The notes under the pieces: model-generated
Told to the model about the DNA's origin: nothing
Databases searched by the model: none
Seen by the model: only the letters and a program-made list of their open reading frames with translations
Translations under genes and position numbers: made by a program
Part shown: positions 60,301 through 64,000 of the stretch, piece by piece
How the letters are laid out: each line of letters begins with the position of its first letter
Position numbering within the stretch: the stretch's first letter is position 1
NCBI GenBank assembly: GCA_021234155.1
Contig: JAJEKV010000097.1
Location: 2,519,477-2,583,476 of the forward strand
DNA from: Isoetes taiwanensis
Lineage: Eukaryota; Streptophyta; Lycopodiopsida; Isoetales; Isoetaceae
DNA: 64,000 nucleotides
Reading direction: 5' to 3'

Positions 60301-62040
60301 ATATGTAGATTCTGCACACTTTCATGCTTTTAAAGCTGCATAAAGCTAGGAATAAGCTGCTGGAAGTTTTGAATATGGCTTCAGGGCTAACTGTATGGCA
60401 ACGCCTCAGGTTTTTAAGGGGTATATGGGTTGATTTCTAATCTCTGCTGATAGAAAACCAGGCTGATATAACAGTTTGACCACGGGCCTTTCTTTTGTTT
60501 TAAAATGCCTTGTTATTTATGAAGGACTGCAGGATCTAGTGTTTAAAAGTTTCTGCTATCCAATTATGAATTTGACATTACCCAATGTAGTGTTTGTATT
60601 AAACAAGCAGGGTGAAGGGTGATAAACTTATAGGATCTTATGACACCTGCTACCCTTAACAGTGCAACCATTTTGATGCTTGTGTTTGTTTTTTGGGTGC
60701 AGGTAACAGGATTCTATACTCCATGCTATGTTTTTTTCATAAATTGAAGTATTGTCAAAGATCAAGAACTTATGGTGGACAAGTGGATCTAGGACAAATT
60801 TAAATTGGGACGTTCTCTGGGGTATTCTGACCCTAGTTGTATTGTTAAAACACATTTATTGACAAGGTAAATTGTATTATTGTAGCTATTTGACTTTAAG
60901 GTAAAGAATATATGAATTTCAATCATTTTGAGATTATGTAACCAGATCTAGGCTTTGTATTGAAGCCACCTTTTCAATAGAAGGACTGCTTATTGAATCC
61001 TTGTTATCTTGTAAAGGTCTTAAGGATTAAGGTCTGTTTTTCAGACTTAAAGGTTTTTTGTTTTAATCCCAGTATTTTGGTTTTACCAAAGTCCTTGATC
61101 TGGTTAATCAAATTTAGGTGGTATGACTTACGTCCTGATGATGTACTAACATATGTTGGCTATGTGTATTAGGAATATGCAAATGTACAAGTGGTTGACA
61201 AAGGCAATGGCTGGATAATGGCTGGAAGACATCATTTGAATCTTGAAAATTAGTATTTGATGACCTTTGTTCTCATATGAAGGTAAACTCATGTACATGT
61301 CTAAGAAGGATTGACATTAAGGTAAAGATTTTTCTAGGAGTTTTGCACTATGTGACTGTTGTACATATTATTTCAAATATATAAAAGTAACCAGATTTTG
61401 GCCTTTTATTGAAATCACCTATTCAATAAAGGGACTGCCTATTGAATCCTTTATTTTCTTGAAAAGGTCTTAAAGGATTGAAGTCTGTTTGTACAGATTT
61501 GAAGGTTTTTTGTTTTAATCCCAGTATATTGGTTATACCAATGTCCTTAATCTAGGTTACTATATTTGAGGTGAACTGATATATGTTGACATGATGAACT
61601 AACTCATAATGGTTGTGTCTATTAGGAATATGCAAATGAAAATGAACTGGACAAGAACAACTATTGGATCGAAGAGTTGATTACACTCAACTATCATATC
61701 TGCAACATTGACAACCCGATTATTGCTGTGCAAATTACTTTCGAGTGTATCAAAGGCAAGGATTTTCATTCTTTTATCATATTCAATCAATGAAATCTTT
61801 ATGACAAGGGGATGTCCCCTGTTGCATTTACATTGACGAGAGTTATGATCCGTAAGAGATGCCCGAGTGAAGGACACGGAGTTGTCATTCGGCCCACGCC
61901 TTCAGTGGGACTCCTAAGTCGCGGAAGCGTGAATACATGTTAGCACACAGCACAAATATATATAAACAAGAAATTTAATGCGTCCTACGGTGCATGTTCG
62001 AGTTTTAGCACGTTTCTATGCTGCAAGTTCTTATCGTGCC
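60301..62040 (+). repeat. About 445-bp tandem duplication in otherwise gene-free DNA
   Basis: About 60948-61230 and 61390-61680 are diverged copies sharing TTTTTTGTTTTAATCCCAGT, TTATTGAATCCTT and TATTAGGAATATGCAAATG. The latter follows a TTAG acceptor-like site in both, so decayed exons are possible. No protein is recognised. Confidence 0.7.
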
Positions 62041-63110
62041 CTACATTCTAAAAGAATCTCTTGAGAATACTCTAAACTCATAGATTCTAGATTCTACCAA
62101 GGTTCTCTTGGAGGTTTCGTGAGTATTCCTTTAAATTTTATAAGATTCCCTCTAGATTCCATTAGATTTCCCTAGATTCTCCAAGATTCTATGAAGATCC
62201 CCTTAGATTTTATGAGATTGCCCTAGGTTCCCTTACATTACATGAGATTCAAAGAGATTCTATAAAGATTCCTTTAGATACTCTAAGATTTCATCAACAT
62301 TTTCTTAGATTCTCTTAGATTTTATGAAGATTCCTTTAGATCCCCCAGATTTTAAGAGATTCCCTTAGGCTTGTAAATATTTTCCTAGATTCTCTTACAT
62401 TTTATAAGATTTTCTTACATTCTATTAGATTCCTCTGGATTCCTACATTCTAGAACTTTTTAGAACATTGTAAGACTTTCTGAAACATTCTAAGACTTTC
62501 AAAATATTCTAGATTCCTCTGGATTCTCTTACATTTTATAAGATTTTCTTACATTCTATTAGATTCCTCTGGATTTCTTTATATTCTAGAACTTTTTAGA
62601 ACATTGTAAGACTTTCTGAAACATGCTAAGACTTTCAAAATATTCTAGAACTTTCTGTTACATTCACATAGATTCCCCTACATTCTAGAACATTCTAAAA
62701 CTTATTAGAACAATTTGGAACTTTCTGGAAGAATTTTCCTAGACCCCCCCTAGATTCTCTTACATTTCATAAGATTTTCTTACATTCTATTAGATTCTTC
62801 TGGATTCCTTTACATTCTAGAACTTTTTAGAACATTGTAAGACTTTCTGAAACATTCTAAGATTTTCAAAATATTCTAGAACTTTCTGGAAGTATTTCCC
62901 TCGATTTCCTTATATTCCCATAGATTCCCCTACATTCTAGAACATTCTAAAACTTATTGAAACAATTTGGAACTTTCTGGAAGAATTTTTTTAGATCCCC
63001 CCTAGATTCTCTTATGTTCTAGAACTTTCTAGAAGACTCTAGAACTTTCTAGAGCCTTCCAGAACATTCTAGAACTTTCTTGAACTAGTTAGAATGTTAT
63101 AGTCTATTTT
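62040..63110 (+). repeat. Degenerate satellite rich in TTCTAGAA / AGATTCC units
   Basis: About 1.07 kb of short imperfect repeats. The first half is built on AGATTCC(C/T)TTAGATT, the second on ACATTCTAGAACTTT. A higher-order unit of roughly 135-240 bp (TTCTTACATTCTATTAGATT ... AACATTGTAAGACTTTCTGA) recurs at about 62410, 62545 and 62780. Around ten TTCTAGAA sites occur between 62447 and 63080. Confidence 0.9.
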
Positions 63111-63167
63111 ATCCTATGGAAACATTACCCTTAAGTATATTTGAAACATAAATTATTCATGGAATTA

Positions 63168-63255
63168 ATGCTTGGTCTAGTGGTTAGAGTGGGGGGTTTG
63201 GGGGATTGAGGACCAGGGTTCGAATCCCCCCAACAACATAAAAAATTTTAAAAGC
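63168..63255 (+). mobile_element. tRNA-related SINE head
   Basis: A-box-like TGGTCTAGTGGTTAGAGTG (about 63174) and B-box GGTTCGAATCC (about 63217) are correctly spaced for an RNA polymerase III internal promoter. They are followed by an A-rich AAAAAATTTTAAAA stretch. Arms do not pair as a full cloverleaf, so a SINE or tRNA pseudogene is likelier than a working tRNA. Confidence 0.6.
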
Positions 63256-64000
63256 CTTTCCTTAAGGGACGAGCATTCATGAGCATTCAACATGAGCCTT
63301 AGGATCTTAGACTCGATCAACGATCAAGATCTCACCATATAAAAGCAATATGAGCTGTAGGATCTATTACAAAAGGCTATATAGAATTTATATAGAATCA
63401 AATCAACCTGGACCGTAGGATCGTCTATATAGAATATATATAGGGACTCCTAGCCCATCTGGACCACAGGATACTTCGCAAAGCCACGAGAGTCGTCGGA
63501 TCTCAGATCAACGGTCGGATAAGCGCGACAAACATAAGAACATATATATGATTGATATCCACCACGAAGGGTGGAACATCCATCCAAATACCAACGACAA
63601 AGAATATGCAACTAATCCTAAGGAAAACACCCCAAACCCCAGGTTCTACCCCGGTTCAGACTCCTGTGAGGATAGACTGACGGCTCGGTCTCAGGAGATC
63701 AGCAGACAGAGGTATAACCTGGCGTTGGCTGGCATAGAACATCGGCTAAAGTTGTCCACTCCATCTGCCCCTCCTGTGCACACTTTGTAGATGGGTCGAT
63801 TCACGCTATGGCTTCGCTATAGCCTTCCGGAGACGCAGACTCAAGGTATCACCCTACGAGCCTACTCCAGGGTTCATGATGCCCCGGTCCGACGAGGCAG
63901 GTCAGGGAAGCGTCCCCTTCCAGGATCACAGTGGTTCCATGGGTGAGCTAGAGAATACGTGCCGCATCAGCGACCCCCGCATCCATACCCGACTTACTCA
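63256..64000 (+). other. Unassigned end region, possible start of another element
   Basis: GGACC(G/A)(T/C)AGGAT phrases and TATATAGAAT units repeat at about 63270-63475. From about 63548 GC content rises and a frame to 63790 (MIDIHHEGWNIHPNTNDK...) is open. Further open frames run to the window edge. I recognise no domain. Confidence 0.35.

Noticed and set aside
63168-63255. Functional tRNA gene
   Set aside because: A and B boxes are present, but the acceptor and anticodon arms do not pair convincingly and an A-rich tail follows.

Overview
The window is nuclear DNA of a land plant with a large, repeat-rich genome. This rests on spliced genes with plant splice sites, a plant LRR subfamily VIII-1 receptor kinase, a plastid GUN4-domain gene, plant-type L1 retrotransposons, and a receptor-kinase intron of about 15.5 kb. 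A fern or another non-seed plant would fit (inference; nothing here fixes the species). I see no bacterial operons, CRISPR arrays or viral genomes.

Layout. 749-11395 is one 10.6-kb DNA transposon with 33-bp perfect terminal inverted repeats and a 4-bp CTAT target duplication. It carries a spliced, now frameshifted transposase on the + strand, a second spliced gene on the - strand, long internal satellites, and an intron holding a captured secretory-cyclophilin fragment plus a piece of a foldback element. 13118-18772 is a near-full-length but dead L1 (LINE) on the - strand.

23704-47528 is the one clearly intact host gene: a 20-exon, 926-codon receptor kinase on the - strand. Its seventh intron (about 30069-45595) is a retroelement graveyard: L1 pieces in both orientations, one nested in another, an L1 fragment with a clean target duplication, a tyrosine-recombinase relic split by another LINE, and a GUN4-domain gene on the opposite strand.

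48173-50546 is a 2.4-kb non-autonomous TIR element packed with GGAATCAC repeats. 51948-55145 is a GC-rich second-family LINE ending in a (TTCTA)n tail. 56779-57822 is a scrambled ribosomal protein S3 copy with one exon inverted. 59818-60300 is a near-perfect 118-bp-arm foldback element whose relative sits in the transposase intron. 62040-63110 is a TTCTAGAA-rich satellite, followed by a tRNA-like SINE head.

The strongest candidate for a little-described system is the 10.6-kb two-gene transposon. The second theme is a LINE family with a conserved 3' stem-loop and microsatellite tail, seen in full, truncated and about 25-bp forms.
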